The position numbers were made by a program, and so were the translations under genes. A stretch of DNA of 64,000 nt. Origin: UBA5314 sp964635975. Lineage in GTDB: Bacteria > Bacillota > Syntrophomonadia > Syntrophomonadales > Syntrophomonadaceae. The stretch lies in contig CAZWPO010000003.1 of the NCBI GenBank assembly GCA_964635975.1, positions 62,001 through 126,000 of the forward strand, given 5' to 3'. The notes beneath the pieces are model-generated. The model was not told the DNA's origin. It saw only the letters and a list, made by a program, of their open reading frames with translations, and did no database searches. Positions 35,107-42,578 of the stretch are shown here, in pieces (within the stretch, counting starts at the first letter, position 1; each line of letters starts with the position of its first letter).

Positions 35107-35757
35107 ATGGCTAATTCTCTCGCTGTTAAAAGGATAATTATTCCTTATACAGAAATGCCGGATGAAGAAATTGTTGAGCTGGCTCAAGAAGGCGAACAGT
35201 TTGCCGTTGAGTACCTGGTTGACAAATACAAAAACTTTGTCAGGGCTAAGGCTAGATCATATTTTCTTATTGGTGCGGACAAAGAAGATATTATTCAAGA
35301 AGGCATGATAGGGCTTTTTAAGGCAATCCGGGATTATAAGTTAGACAAGCTGACATCTTTTCGGGCCTTTGCGGAATTATGCATTACCAGGCAAATTATT
35401 ACCGCGATTAAGACTGCCACACGGCAAAAGCACATACCGCTTAATTCTTATGTTTCCTTGAATAAACCGATTTATGATGAAGAGTCAGACCGTACCCTGA
35501 TAGACATCTTGTCTACGACCAAGATTACTAATCCCGAAGAAATCATCATTAGCCGGGAAGAGTTTATTTTCATTGAAAAAAAGATGGGAGAGATCCTATC
35601 CTCCCTGGAATGGAAAGTTTTGATGGCATACCTGGAGGGTAAATCTTACCAGGAAATTGCCGTTGAACTCAAAAGGCATGTCAAATCCATCGATAACGCC
35701 CTGCAGCGCGTTAAACGGAAATTGGAGAAATACCTAGAAGACCGCAACGAAATATAG
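35107..35757 (+). CDS. sigH: RNA polymerase sigma-H factor
   Basis: Alternative sigma factor for transition-state and early sporulation genes, 216 residues. Region 2 contains DIIQEGMIGLFKAIRDYK and FRAFAELCITRQIITAIKTA; region 4 contains KSYQEIAVELKRHVKSIDNA. The ATG at 35107 follows GGAGG with seven bases between. Bacillus yacP (rae1), normally just upstream, is absent. Confidence 0.95.
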   Translation: MANSLAVKRIIIPYTEMPDEEIVELAQEGEQFAVEYLVDKYKNFVRAKARSYFLIGADKEDIIQEGMIGLFKAIRDYKLDKLTSFRAFAELCITRQIITAIKTATRQKHIPLNSYVSLNKPIYDEESDRTLIDILSTTKITNPEEIIISREEFIFIEKKMGEILSSLEWKVLMAYLEGKSYQEIAVELKRHVKSIDNALQRVKRKLEKYLEDRNEI

Positions 35758-35798
35758 TTGACTTTGCAAGTTGCAGAGTTTACAATATTATTTGCTGA

Positions 35799-35873
35799 GC
35801 CGAGCTAGCTCAATGGCAGAGCAGCTGATTTGTAATCAGCAGGTTGCGGGTTCGACTCCTGTGCTCGGCTCCA
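35799..35873 (+). tRNA. tRNA-Thr (anticodon TGT)
   Basis: Acceptor stem GCCGAGC/GCTCGGC, anticodon stem GCTGA/TCAGC with loop TTTGTAA, T-arm GGTTCGACTCC, encoded CCA. Confidence 0.96.
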
Positions 35874-35887
35874 GGAGAAACAATTAA

Positions 35888-35972
35888 GGAGGGATACCCA
35901 AGCGGCCAAAGGGGGCAGACTGTAAATCTGTTGGCACCGCCTTCGAAGGTTCGAATCCTTCTCCCTCCACCA
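35888..35972 (+). tRNA. tRNA-Tyr (anticodon GTA)
   Basis: 85 nt class II tRNA with long variable arm. Acceptor GGAGGGA/TCCCTCC, anticodon loop CTGTAAA, T-arm GGTTCGAATCC, encoded CCA. Confidence 0.96.
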
Positions 35973-35978
35973 TAATGT

Positions 35979-36054
<76 letters not shown>

Positions 36055-36227
36055 AGATTGCTAATTCCTTAAAGGAATTGAAATAGTGGTCCTCGAAGAG
36101 GGCAACAAAAACAGTCATTTCGCTAGGGAATTTAAATAAGTGGTACTGCAATGGGGTAACCATGATGTTCATTCCCGAAAGAGAGTCTTAATGGTCCCTG
36201 TACCCGTTGGAGGCAGACCCTCTTTAT
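36055..36227 (+). other. Structured spacer with imperfect 53-nt tandem repeat between tRNA genes
   Basis: Two related units start GGAATT at 36074 and 36127 and share AAAT, AGTGGT, GGG-AAC and TCATT blocks at the same spacing. Inverted pairs are plentiful: AATTCCTT/AAGGAATT at 36063-36079, GAAAT/ATTTC, CCTC-GAA-GAGG, GGGAAT/ATTCCC (36126-36131 with 36171-36176) and an 11-bp stem with one mismatch at 36178-36225. No open reading frame. Unit 2 shares GGGAAT...AGTGGTA..GCA with the 5' half of bacterial tRNA-Gly, so decayed tRNA genes are possible. Confidence 0.5.
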
Positions 36228-36303
36228 GCCCTTATAGCTCAGTCGGCAGAGCGTATCCTTGGTAAGGATAAGGTCACCGGTTCAAGTCCGGTTAAGGGCT
36301 CCA
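36228..36303 (+). tRNA. tRNA-Thr (anticodon GGT)
   Basis: Acceptor GCCCTTA/TAAGGGC, anticodon stem TATCC/GGATA with loop TTGGTAA, T-arm GGTTCAAGTCC, encoded CCA. Confidence 0.96.
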
Positions 36304-36306
36304 CTA

Positions 36307-36383
36307 GGCGGCGTAGCTCAGCTGGCTAGAGCATACGGTTCATACCCGTAGTGTCAGGGGTTCGAATCCCTTCGCCGCTACCA
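36307..36383 (+). tRNA. Elongator tRNA-Met (anticodon CAT)
   Basis: Acceptor GGCGGCG/CGCCGCT (terminal G:U), anticodon stem TACGG/CCGTA with loop TTCATAC, T-arm GGTTCGAATCC, encoded CCA. The paired first position and the anticodon stem lack initiator features. A lysidine-modified Ile tRNA is an alternative, less likely from overall similarity. Confidence 0.93.
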
Positions 36384-36394
36384 AATAAAAAGCC

Positions 36395-36427
36395 AAGGAG
36401 TGGGGGAAATCTCACTTCTTTTGTTTT
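36395..36427 (+). terminator. Probable terminator of the tRNA cluster
   Basis: AAGGAGTG (36395-36402) pairs with CACTTCTT (36413-36420), followed by TTGTTTT. Confidence 0.6.
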
Positions 36428-36534
36428 ATCTACCAAAGATCGTTTGTCACATTTGCGCAATATAGATGGCAGTATGACATAGTGGGTCAAGTATTCGAGG
36501 TCCATTAAGCGCCTTCTTTTAATTTCTAATGAAT

Positions 36535-36563
36535 TTGGGTAAAATATTGTTGGTTGTAATAAT
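36535..36563 (+). promoter_or_regulatory. Candidate promoter of tuf copy 1
   Basis: TTGGGT, 17-bp spacer and AATAAT; 44 bp before the start codon. Confidence 0.4.
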
Positions 36564-36607
36564 ATACTAATCGACCCAAAAACGAAGGGGAAAGGTGAGA
36601 GACTTAG

Positions 36608-37807
36608 ATGGCAAAGGCAAAGTATGAAAGGACGAAACCCCATTTAAACATAGGGACAATCGGTCACATTGACCATGGCAAGACGACGTTGACAGCGGCG
36701 ATCACCTTGACATTGTCCAAAGTAGGGGGAGCCAAAGCGACATCGTATGATGAGATCGACAAAGCGCCGGAAGAGAGAGAAAGAGGAATCACCATCAATA
36801 CGGCGCACGTGGAGTACGAAACCGCCACCCGGCATTATGCCCACGTAGACTGCCCTGGTCATGCTGACTACATAAAGAACATGATCACGGGAGCAGCGCA
36901 GATGGACGGAGCGATCCTGGTAGTATCAGGAGCCGACGGACCGATGCCGCAGACCAGAGAGCACATACTGCTGGCCCGGCAGGTAGGAGTGCCATACATT
37001 GTAGTATTCATGAACAAGATAGACATGGTAGATGACGAAGAACTGCTAGAACTGGTTGAGATGGAAGTAAGAGAACTGCTGTCCTTCTACGAGTTCCCGG
37101 GCGACGACATTCCGGTGGTAAAGGGCTCGGCATTGAAAGCGCTGGAATGCGGATGCGGAAGCCGTGACTGCGAATGGTGCGGGCACATATGGGAACTGAT
37201 GGATGCGGTAGACAGTTACATCCCGCTGCCGGAAAGAGCAGTAGACCGGCCGTTCTTAATGCCTATTGAAGACGTGTTTACGATAACCGGAAGAGGAACC
37301 GTAACCACCGGCCGCGTAGAGAGAGGCCAGGTAAAGGTAGGAGACGAAGTACACATAATCGGAATGAGAGAAGACATCCGCAAGACGGTCGTAACCGGAG
37401 TAGAAATGTTCAGAAAGCTTCTTGACTATGCAGAAGCGGGAGATAATATAGGAACCCTGTTAAGGGGCGTAGACCGGAAAGAAGTAGAAAGAGGCATGGT
37501 ACTGGCCAAGCCGGGTTCAATCAAGCCCTTGACCAAGTTTCAAGCCCAGGTATATGTATTGACCAAAGAAGAGGGCGGCAGACACACTCCGTTTTTCGGC
37601 GGATATCGCCCCCAGTTTTACTTCAGAACTACTGACGTAACCGGAGTGATTCAGCTGCCGGAAGGCGTAGAGATGGTAATGCCGGGTGACAACATCGAAA
37701 TGGATATCGAACTGATCACCCCGATTGCGATTGAACCAGGATTGCGCTTCGCGATCAGGGAAGGCGGCCGCACCGTCGGAGCCGGCGCTGTTATCGCCAT
37801 TGACTAA
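36608..37807 (+). CDS. tuf: Elongation factor Tu, copy 1
   Basis: GTPase that delivers aminoacyl-tRNA to the ribosome, 399 residues. GHIDHGKT at 19-26, DCPGH at 81-85 and NKID at 136-139 are the nucleotide-binding motifs. Residues 181-191 hold an unusual cysteine cluster C-G-C-G-S-R-D-C-E-W-C, in a loop where most EF-Tu proteins have no cysteines. I found no base difference from copy 2 at 53038. It follows the tRNA cluster and precedes rpmG-secE-nusG. Confidence 0.97.
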   Translation: MAKAKYERTKPHLNIGTIGHIDHGKTTLTAAITLTLSKVGGAKATSYDEIDKAPEERERGITINTAHVEYETATRHYAHVDCPGHADYIKNMITGAAQMDGAILVVSGADGPMPQTREHILLARQVGVPYIVVFMNKIDMVDDEELLELVEMEVRELLSFYEFPGDDIPVVKGSALKALECGCGSRDCEWCGHIWELMDAVDSYIPLPERAVDRPFLMPIEDVFTITGRGTVTTGRVERGQVKVGDEVHIIGMREDIRKTVVTGVEMFRKLLDYAEAGDNIGTLLRGVDRKEVERGMVLAKPGSIKPLTKFQAQVYVLTKEEGGRHTPFFGGYRPQFYFRTTDVTGVIQLPEGVEMVMPGDNIEMDIELITPIAIEPGLRFAIREGGRTVGAGAVIAID

Positions 37808-37844
37808 AGATTAAGGCAACAGTTGCTAAAGTTAAAGATTTATA

Positions 37845-37866
37845 GCAGCAGGGGATGCCCTGCTGC
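37845..37866 (+). terminator. Hairpin after tuf copy 1
   Basis: Perfect 9-bp stem GCAGCAGGG/CCCTGCTGC with loop GATG. The T-run after it is weak (GATTGCTTT). Confidence 0.55.
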
Positions 37867-37892
37867 GATTGCTTTAATCATCGACTGTTTTA

Positions 37893-37921
37893 TTGACACA
37901 AAGGTTGGCTTGTGCTAGAGT
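37893..37921 (+). promoter_or_regulatory. Promoter of rpmG-secE-nusG
   Basis: Perfect TTGACA, 17-bp spacer and TAGAGT with extended -10 TGC in front. Confidence 0.7.
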
Positions 37922-37962
37922 ATTCTAGGATTTCTGCGCACAGGATGGAGGTGTATTTTACC

Positions 37963-38112
37963 GTGAGAGTAGGGATTACCCTGGCTTGTACTGAATGCAA
38001 GCAGCGCAATTATAACAGTACCAAGGATAAGAAAAAGCATACCGAAAAGCTCGAGGTTAAGAAGTATTGCAAATTTTGTAATACACATACCCTTCACCGG
38101 GAAATTAAGTAA
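37963..38112 (+). CDS. rpmG: 50S ribosomal protein L33, zinc type
   Basis: 49 residues. CTEC and CKFC form the zinc-binding pairs, so it is the C+ paralogue. GTG start with GGAGGT ten bases upstream. Precedes secE as in Bacillus (rpmGB). Confidence 0.94.
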   Translation: MRVGITLACTECKQRNYNSTKDKKKHTEKLEVKKYCKFCNTHTLHREIK

Positions 38113-38130
38113 ATCGGGGAAGTGAATTTA

Positions 38131-38379
38131 GTGGCGAAGAATAACGTTCCCGCCAAAAAGGAAGGAACAGACCTGAAGGGGCGCTGGGAAAGCCTCAAAT
38201 CATACATTACAGGCGTTTACAACGAATTAAAAAAGGTACACTGGCCTAATCGGCGTCAGCTTATAGCTTATACTGGAGTAGTTCTGGCAGCAGTCGCTCT
38301 GGTAGCTGCTATCATTTGGCTGTTCGATTCCGGAGTATCACTGGCGTTGGAGAAGCTCTTCACTAAATTTGGTGTATAG
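38131..38379 (+). CDS. secE: Preprotein translocase subunit SecE
   Basis: Small membrane subunit clamping SecY in the Sec channel, 82 residues. A hydrophilic N-terminus, the conserved amphipathic helix YNELKKVHWPNRRQL, and one transmembrane helix (TGVVLAAVALVAAIIWLF) are visible. The GTG at 38131 is spaced better from GGGGA than the in-frame GTG at 38122. Confidence 0.93.
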   Translation: MAKNNVPAKKEGTDLKGRWESLKSYITGVYNELKKVHWPNRRQLIAYTGVVLAAVALVAAIIWLFDSGVSLALEKLFTKFGV

Positions 38380-38396
38380 ACATGGAGGAGGTGGGT

Positions 38397-39002
38397 ATGA
38401 TTACGACTGAAAAGGAATTGGAAGAGAATATTCCCGAACAGATCCTGGAAACCGAACTGGAAAGCGAAAACCAGATGCGGGGTGAATGGTACGTTGTACA
38501 TACCTATTCTGGATACGAGAATAAGATCAAGGTCGACTTGACAAAACGCGTTGAATCCATGAATATGCAGGATAAAATCTTTGATATCATCATTCCTGAA
38601 GAGCAGGAAGTTGAGTACAAAGGCGGAAAACGCAAAGTAACCAGCAAACGCGTGTTTCCCGGCTATGTAATCGTCAATATGATTATGAGTGAAGATTCCT
38701 GGTATGTGGTTCGCCACACACCTGGGGTAACCGGTTTTGTAGGGAGTGGAGGCAAGCCCATCCCACTGCTTCCGCAGGAGATTACCAAGATACTGCAGCG
38801 CATGGGTCTGGTGGAAAGCAAACCGAAGATCATCGATATTGAAGTTGGAGAAAACATTAGGGTCAAGAGCGGTCCTTTTGCTAACTTTGAAGGAGTGGTT
38901 CGGGAGCTTCTAGCCGATCGCGGAAAAATCAGGGTTAATATTTCCATGTTCGGCAGGGAAACCCCTGTAGAGCTGGATTATGAACAAATAGAAAAAATGT
39001 AA
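38397..39002 (+). CDS. nusG: Transcription termination/antitermination protein NusG
   Basis: Binds RNA polymerase and couples transcription to termination or translation, 201 residues. An acidic N-terminal extension of about 25 residues precedes the NGN domain (GEWYVVHTYSGYENKI). The C-terminal KOW domain has RVKSGPFANFEGVVREL. The start at 38397 is set by GGAGGAGGTG. Confidence 0.96.
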   Translation: MITTEKELEENIPEQILETELESENQMRGEWYVVHTYSGYENKIKVDLTKRVESMNMQDKIFDIIIPEEQEVEYKGGKRKVTSKRVFPGYVIVNMIMSEDSWYVVRHTPGVTGFVGSGGKPIPLLPQEITKILQRMGLVESKPKIIDIEVGENIRVKSGPFANFEGVVRELLADRGKIRVNISMFGRETPVELDYEQIEKM

Positions 39003-39015
39003 AGGAGGTGTAAGG

Positions 39016-39441
39016 ATGGCCAAAAAAGTACTGGGCAAGATTTCTCTTCAAATCGCAGCCGGAAAGGCAACTCCAGCTCCTCCGGTAGGACCCGCCCTTG
39101 GTCAGTATGGTGTAAACATTATGGGCTTTTGTAAAGAGTATAATGCTCGCACGGCAAACCAGACCGGTTATATTGTTCCGGTTGAGATTACGGTATATGC
39201 CGATCGGTCTTTTACTTTTATTTTAAAGTCACCCCCGGCGTCCGATTTGTTGAAAAAAGCAGCCAGTGTTGAAAAAGGATCCGGGGAGCCCAATAAGAAA
39301 AAGGTGGGCAAGGTAACGAGGGCCAAGCTGGTGGAAATTGCCCAGGTTAAAAAAGACGATCTCAATGCAGCCGATATGGATGCAGCCGTAAAAATGATCG
39401 AAGGCACCGCTCGCAGCATGGGACTCGAAGTAGTTGACTAA
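39016..39441 (+). CDS. rplK: 50S ribosomal protein L11
   Basis: GTPase-centre protein, 141 residues, the usual length. N-terminal GKATPAPPVGPALGQYGVNI and C-terminal RNA-binding EGTARSMGLEV are conserved. AAAGGAGGTG before ATG. Confidence 0.97.
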   Translation: MAKKVLGKISLQIAAGKATPAPPVGPALGQYGVNIMGFCKEYNARTANQTGYIVPVEITVYADRSFTFILKSPPASDLLKKAASVEKGSGEPNKKKVGKVTRAKLVEIAQVKKDDLNAADMDAAVKMIEGTARSMGLEVVD

Positions 39442-39491
39442 TGACTGAATGTGGGAGGATCAAATCCGAATAACCACAAGGAGGAACCCAA

Positions 39492-40193
39492 ATGAGAAGG
39501 TCAAAGAATTATAAGGAAGCATTCAAACAAATAGAGCGCAACAAGCTTTATGAGCCTGCCGATGCGCTGCAGATGGTCAAGGAACTGTCCAAGGCCAAGT
39601 TTGATGAAACTGTTGAAGTTCATATCAAACTGGGCGTCGACCCCAGGCATGCTGATCAGCAGGTTAGAGGAACAGTTAGTCTTCCTCATGGTACCGGCAA
39701 GACCAGAAAAGTACTCGTCTTTGCCAAAGGTGAGAAGATTAAGGAAGCAGAAACTTCCGGCGCCGACTATTTTGGAGGCGAAGAACTGGCCGAAAAGATT
39801 CAGGGCGGATGGTTCGATTTTGACGTAGCCGTAGCGACACCTGATATGATGGCCGTGGTAGGGAAATTGGGTAAAATATTGGGGCCTCGCGGGTTGATGC
39901 CCAATCCTAAAGCCGGTACAGTTACATTTGATATCGAACGTACTATAAAGGAACTAAAAGCCGGTAGGATTGAATTCCGTGTAGATAAAACCTCAATTGT
40001 ACACGCTCCAATAGGACGTATATCTTTTGATCAGGAAAAACTGTTGGAAAACTTGAATGCCTTTGCCGAAGCTTTGATAAAAGCCAAACCGGCAGCCGCA
40101 AAAGGCCAGTACATGCGTTCAGTCAATGTGTGTTCAACCATGGGACCGGGTGTTAAAATTAATCCGCTTGTGGTAATGGCAGCCAACAGGTAA
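39492..40193 (+). CDS. rplA: 50S ribosomal protein L1
   Basis: L1-stalk protein, 233 residues. LGPRGLMPNPKAGTVT is the family signature. Ribosome-binding site AAGGAGG. Likely cotranscribed with rplK. Confidence 0.97.
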   Translation: MRRSKNYKEAFKQIERNKLYEPADALQMVKELSKAKFDETVEVHIKLGVDPRHADQQVRGTVSLPHGTGKTRKVLVFAKGEKIKEAETSGADYFGGEELAEKIQGGWFDFDVAVATPDMMAVVGKLGKILGPRGLMPNPKAGTVTFDIERTIKELKAGRIEFRVDKTSIVHAPIGRISFDQEKLLENLNAFAEALIKAKPAAAKGQYMRSVNVCSTMGPGVKINPLVVMAANR

Positions 40194-40224
40194 AATACCT
40201 GTAGAAGACCCTTAAAATTGAAAA

Positions 40225-40345
40225 ATGGACTTAAGACAGCCGGTGGCAAAGCCTTAAAGAACTACGGTTCGCCTGCCGAGGTTATGATATATCGTTACTA
40301 ACCAACGAGTATGAGCCTTTGCAGCTGTCTGCAGAGGCTTTTGGT
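40225..40345 (+). promoter_or_regulatory. L10 leader with terminator
   Basis: Contains the L10-leader elements GACAGCCGGTGGCA and CCTGCCGAGGTTATGA, then a hairpin (40314-40324 with 40329-40339) followed by TTTTGGTTTA. In Firmicutes the L10-L12 complex binds such leaders to repress rplJ-rplL. Confidence 0.82.
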
Positions 40346-40397
40346 TTATATATACCAAAAGCCGGTCACGATTCATAACTAAAGGGGGTGAAAATGA

Positions 40398-40931
40398 GTG
40401 GCCAATCAGAAAATAGTTGATAAGAAGAAAGAAGTCGTTCAAGGAATTCAAGAGAAGCTAGCTGATGCTCGCCTGGTAGTATTTACCGATTACCGAGGAT
40501 TAACGGTGGATGAAATGAGCGATCTGCGCAATAAATTGCGCGTACCTGGTGTAGAATACAGGGTGCTGAAGAACACCATGACCGAATTTGCTCTCAAGAA
40601 CCTTGGACATGAAGACGTAATACCCCAGATAGCAGGACCCAATGCAGTTTTATTCAGCCAGGAAGATCCTGTTGGTCCGGTAAAAAGCGTATATGAGTTT
40701 ATCAAGCAGTACAAAAAGCTGGAAGTAAAAGTCGGGATACTGGAAGGACAGATGTTGACTCCGGATAGAGTAAAAGCTCTGGCCGATCTGCCGCCTAGAG
40801 AAGTGCTGATTGCTCAGGTACTGGGCACCATGCAGGCGCCGATCACCAGCCTGGCTTATGTCCTGAATGCCAATATAACTGGTCTGGCCCGGGCGCTCGA
40901 TCAGATTCGGGAGAAAAAAGAAGCTGTTTAA
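40398..40931 (+). CDS. rplJ: 50S ribosomal protein L10
   Basis: Base of the L7/L12 stalk, 177 residues. VFTDYRGLTVDEMSDLR and RVLKNTM are family features; the C-terminal helix that binds L12 dimers is present. GTG start with AAAGGGGGTG; the ATG at 40394 is out of frame. Confidence 0.96.
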   Translation: MANQKIVDKKKEVVQGIQEKLADARLVVFTDYRGLTVDEMSDLRNKLRVPGVEYRVLKNTMTEFALKNLGHEDVIPQIAGPNAVLFSQEDPVGPVKSVYEFIKQYKKLEVKVGILEGQMLTPDRVKALADLPPREVLIAQVLGTMQAPITSLAYVLNANITGLARALDQIREKKEAV

Positions 40932-40970
40932 GTATTTGAAATAGTATTTAATATGGGAGGTATACAATCA

Positions 40971-41345
40971 ATGAGTAAAGTTCAAGAAGTAATTGAAATC
41001 GTTAAGAATTTAACCGTTTTAGAGCTGTCAGAATTAGTTAAGGCTTTGGAAGAAGAGTTCGGCGTAAGTGCAGCTGCTCCTATGGCCATGGCCGCCCCGG
41101 CTGCTGCTGGACCTGCTGAGCCGGTTGAAGAGCAGACTGAATTCGACGTAATCCTGACCTCTTCCGGGGAGAAGAAAGTCAACGTTATCAAGGTTATTCG
41201 CGAGATCACCAGCCTGGGCCTGAAAGAAGCCAAGGATCTGGTTGACACCTGCCCCAATCCCATCAAGGAAAAAATCAGCAAAGAAGAAGCTGCCCAGATC
41301 AAAGCCAAGGTGGAAGAGGCTGGCGGAAGCGCAGACATTAAATAA
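40971..41345 (+). CDS. rplL: 50S ribosomal protein L7/L12
   Basis: Multicopy stalk protein recruiting translation factors, 124 residues. N-terminal dimerisation part, Ala/Pro-rich hinge (about 36-55), and C-terminal domain with GLKEAKDLVDTCP. GGAGG ten bases before the ATG. Confidence 0.97.
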   Translation: MSKVQEVIEIVKNLTVLELSELVKALEEEFGVSAAAPMAMAAPAAAGPAEPVEEQTEFDVILTSSGEKKVNVIKVIREITSLGLKEAKDLVDTCPNPIKEKISKEEAAQIKAKVEEAGGSADIK

Positions 41346-41390
41346 GACCGCCTCGAAAAGCTCACGCTGTCGAGCAAATCCAACGATGAA

Positions 41391-41424
41391 AGACTCTCTC
41401 TAACAGGTAGGGAGAGTTTTTTAT
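41391..41424 (+). terminator. Terminator after rplL
   Basis: ACTCTCTC (41393-41400) pairs with GGGAGAGT (41410-41417, one G:U), followed by TTTTTATTTT. Separates rplJL from rpoBC. Confidence 0.85.
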
Positions 41425-41705
41425 TTTACAAGTGTTAAGAAGACACTTCCCATGTTTTCTAAGGCGAATAACGATTTTGCTAAGAGCGGATGAGACTATC
41501 CAGTAACGGGGATCACCGATAAATAGTTCGAGCAATGCAGATAAATCTATGCAAAGCTTGGTTGAAAAAATGCAACATGCTGTTAAGATAATAGCGGATT
41601 CCTAGAAAATCGGGGGATTGAGCCAGATTCCTATTGAACAAAGTGCTGTTCTGGTATAACCTAGGTTTAGGTTTAAATTTACAAGAGAAGGGAAATGATG
41701 TTAAT
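41425..41705. other. Non-coding gap with a weak promoter candidate
   Basis: Between the rplL terminator and the next gene. TGGTATAAC at 41652-41660 is an extended -10 element with TTGAAC 15 bp upstream. A small hairpin (GCAGAT/ATCTATGC region near 41540) is present; no known riboswitch could be supported. Confidence 0.4.
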
Positions 41706-42410
41706 ATGAAAAGATGTTTCCCGGTAATGACGCTAATAGCTCTCATTCTCTTGGGCCTATCAGGCCAGGTATTCGCAGCTGATACGGAGTGGAAGCTCAA
41801 GTTAAACGCTGATCGAACTATTAGTGAAAGTGTCAGCACTGAACAGGGCCAACATATTAATTACAGTACTTCCTGGAAAATGAGCGAGGAAGCCGGGCGG
41901 ATAATGTTTACCAGAGCTATACCCACCTGGCAGGTATACAGCAGTGAAGTGGACCGGTTGCCTGTTCAGATTACTGTTAAGGATTATTTCCTGTGGCAGG
42001 ATATCGAAATCATTTCAGCTGCTCAACAAAATGCCCAGCAGGGAGTTTTTTCTTCCCTGGCCGATAAGCCAGTTCGTCTTATAATTCAGCTGCCTGGAGC
42101 GATTGGTACGAGCAGCGCTGATAGTATCGAAGATGGACGAACAGCCATCTGGCAGATTTCCAGAGGAGCTGATATCCAGAACAAGGGGCTTTTACTCCAA
42201 GCAACACTGGTCGATGGATACATCGTAAGCATACTGTTATTTGTTCTTGGATTTGCGGTCATAGCGGGGCTATTCTTGCGCAAGATACGCAAGACCCATA
42301 AGCTTATCGAGGAAGAGTACTCGTTGGAGAACATCGACCTGGAAAATCTGCACGCCGAAAAGGAAGTTTCAAAGGATAACAAAAATAATTCAGACAGCGA
42401 GAAAGAATAA
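41706..42410 (+). CDS. Predicted type I membrane protein, function unknown
   Basis: Product of 234 residues. Signal peptide 1-24 (hydrophobic core MTLIALILLGLSG, cleavage after VFA), an extracytoplasmic domain of about 145 residues beginning KLKLNADRTISESVSTEQG, one transmembrane helix (IVSILLFVLGFAVIAGLFL, about 172-191) and an acidic, charged cytoplasmic tail. No catalytic motif seen. It occupies the place of Bacillus ybxB between rplL and rpoB but is unrelated to a methyltransferase. An upstream in-frame ATG at 41634 has no ribosome-binding site and would hide the signal peptide. Confidence 0.75.
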   Translation: MKRCFPVMTLIALILLGLSGQVFAADTEWKLKLNADRTISESVSTEQGQHINYSTSWKMSEEAGRIMFTRAIPTWQVYSSEVDRLPVQITVKDYFLWQDIEIISAAQQNAQQGVFSSLADKPVRLIIQLPGAIGTSSADSIEDGRTAIWQISRGADIQNKGLLLQATLVDGYIVSILLFVLGFAVIAGLFLRKIRKTHKLIEEEYSLENIDLENLHAEKEVSKDNKNNSDSEKE

Positions 42411-42411
42411 T

Positions 42412-42440
42412 TTGACTAAAAATATTTTATATGCTAACAT
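42412..42440 (+). promoter_or_regulatory. Promoter of rpoB-rpoC
   Basis: TTGACT, 17-bp spacer and TAACAT, directly after the preceding stop codon and 138 bp upstream of rpoB. Confidence 0.5.
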
Positions 42441-42460
42441 TAATAATTGCCATTCATGCT

Positions 42461-42546
42461 ATAGGATGGTAATCTGGTATCCTATTGTTTAGGAAAGTTG
42501 ATTTAGAAGCGAGGTTTAGGGTTAGGCCTTGCTTTTCACTCTTTTT
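42461..42546 (+). promoter_or_regulatory. rpoB leader with two hairpins
   Basis: First stem ATAGGAT/ATCCTAT (42461-42467, 42479-42485). Second stem AAGCGAGG/CCTTGCTT (42507-42514, 42527-42534), followed by TTCACTCTTTTT, which resembles an attenuator. Function inferred only. Confidence 0.35.
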
Positions 42547-42578
42547 GGAAAAAAATAATTTAGGGGTGAAGTGAAGGA

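Noticed and set aside
36074..36176. CRISPR-like repeats, because the first unit contains ATTGAAAT.
   Set aside because: Only two diverged units of about 53 nt, no identical repeats and no unique spacers between them, no cas genes.
41500..41600. Possible cyclic di-GMP (GEMM) riboswitch before the unknown membrane protein, suggested by ACGGGGATCACCGATAA and GCAAAGC strings.
   Set aside because: The two blocks occur in the reverse order of the known riboswitch, and the intervening hairpin lacks the GNRA loop; similarity is probably accidental.
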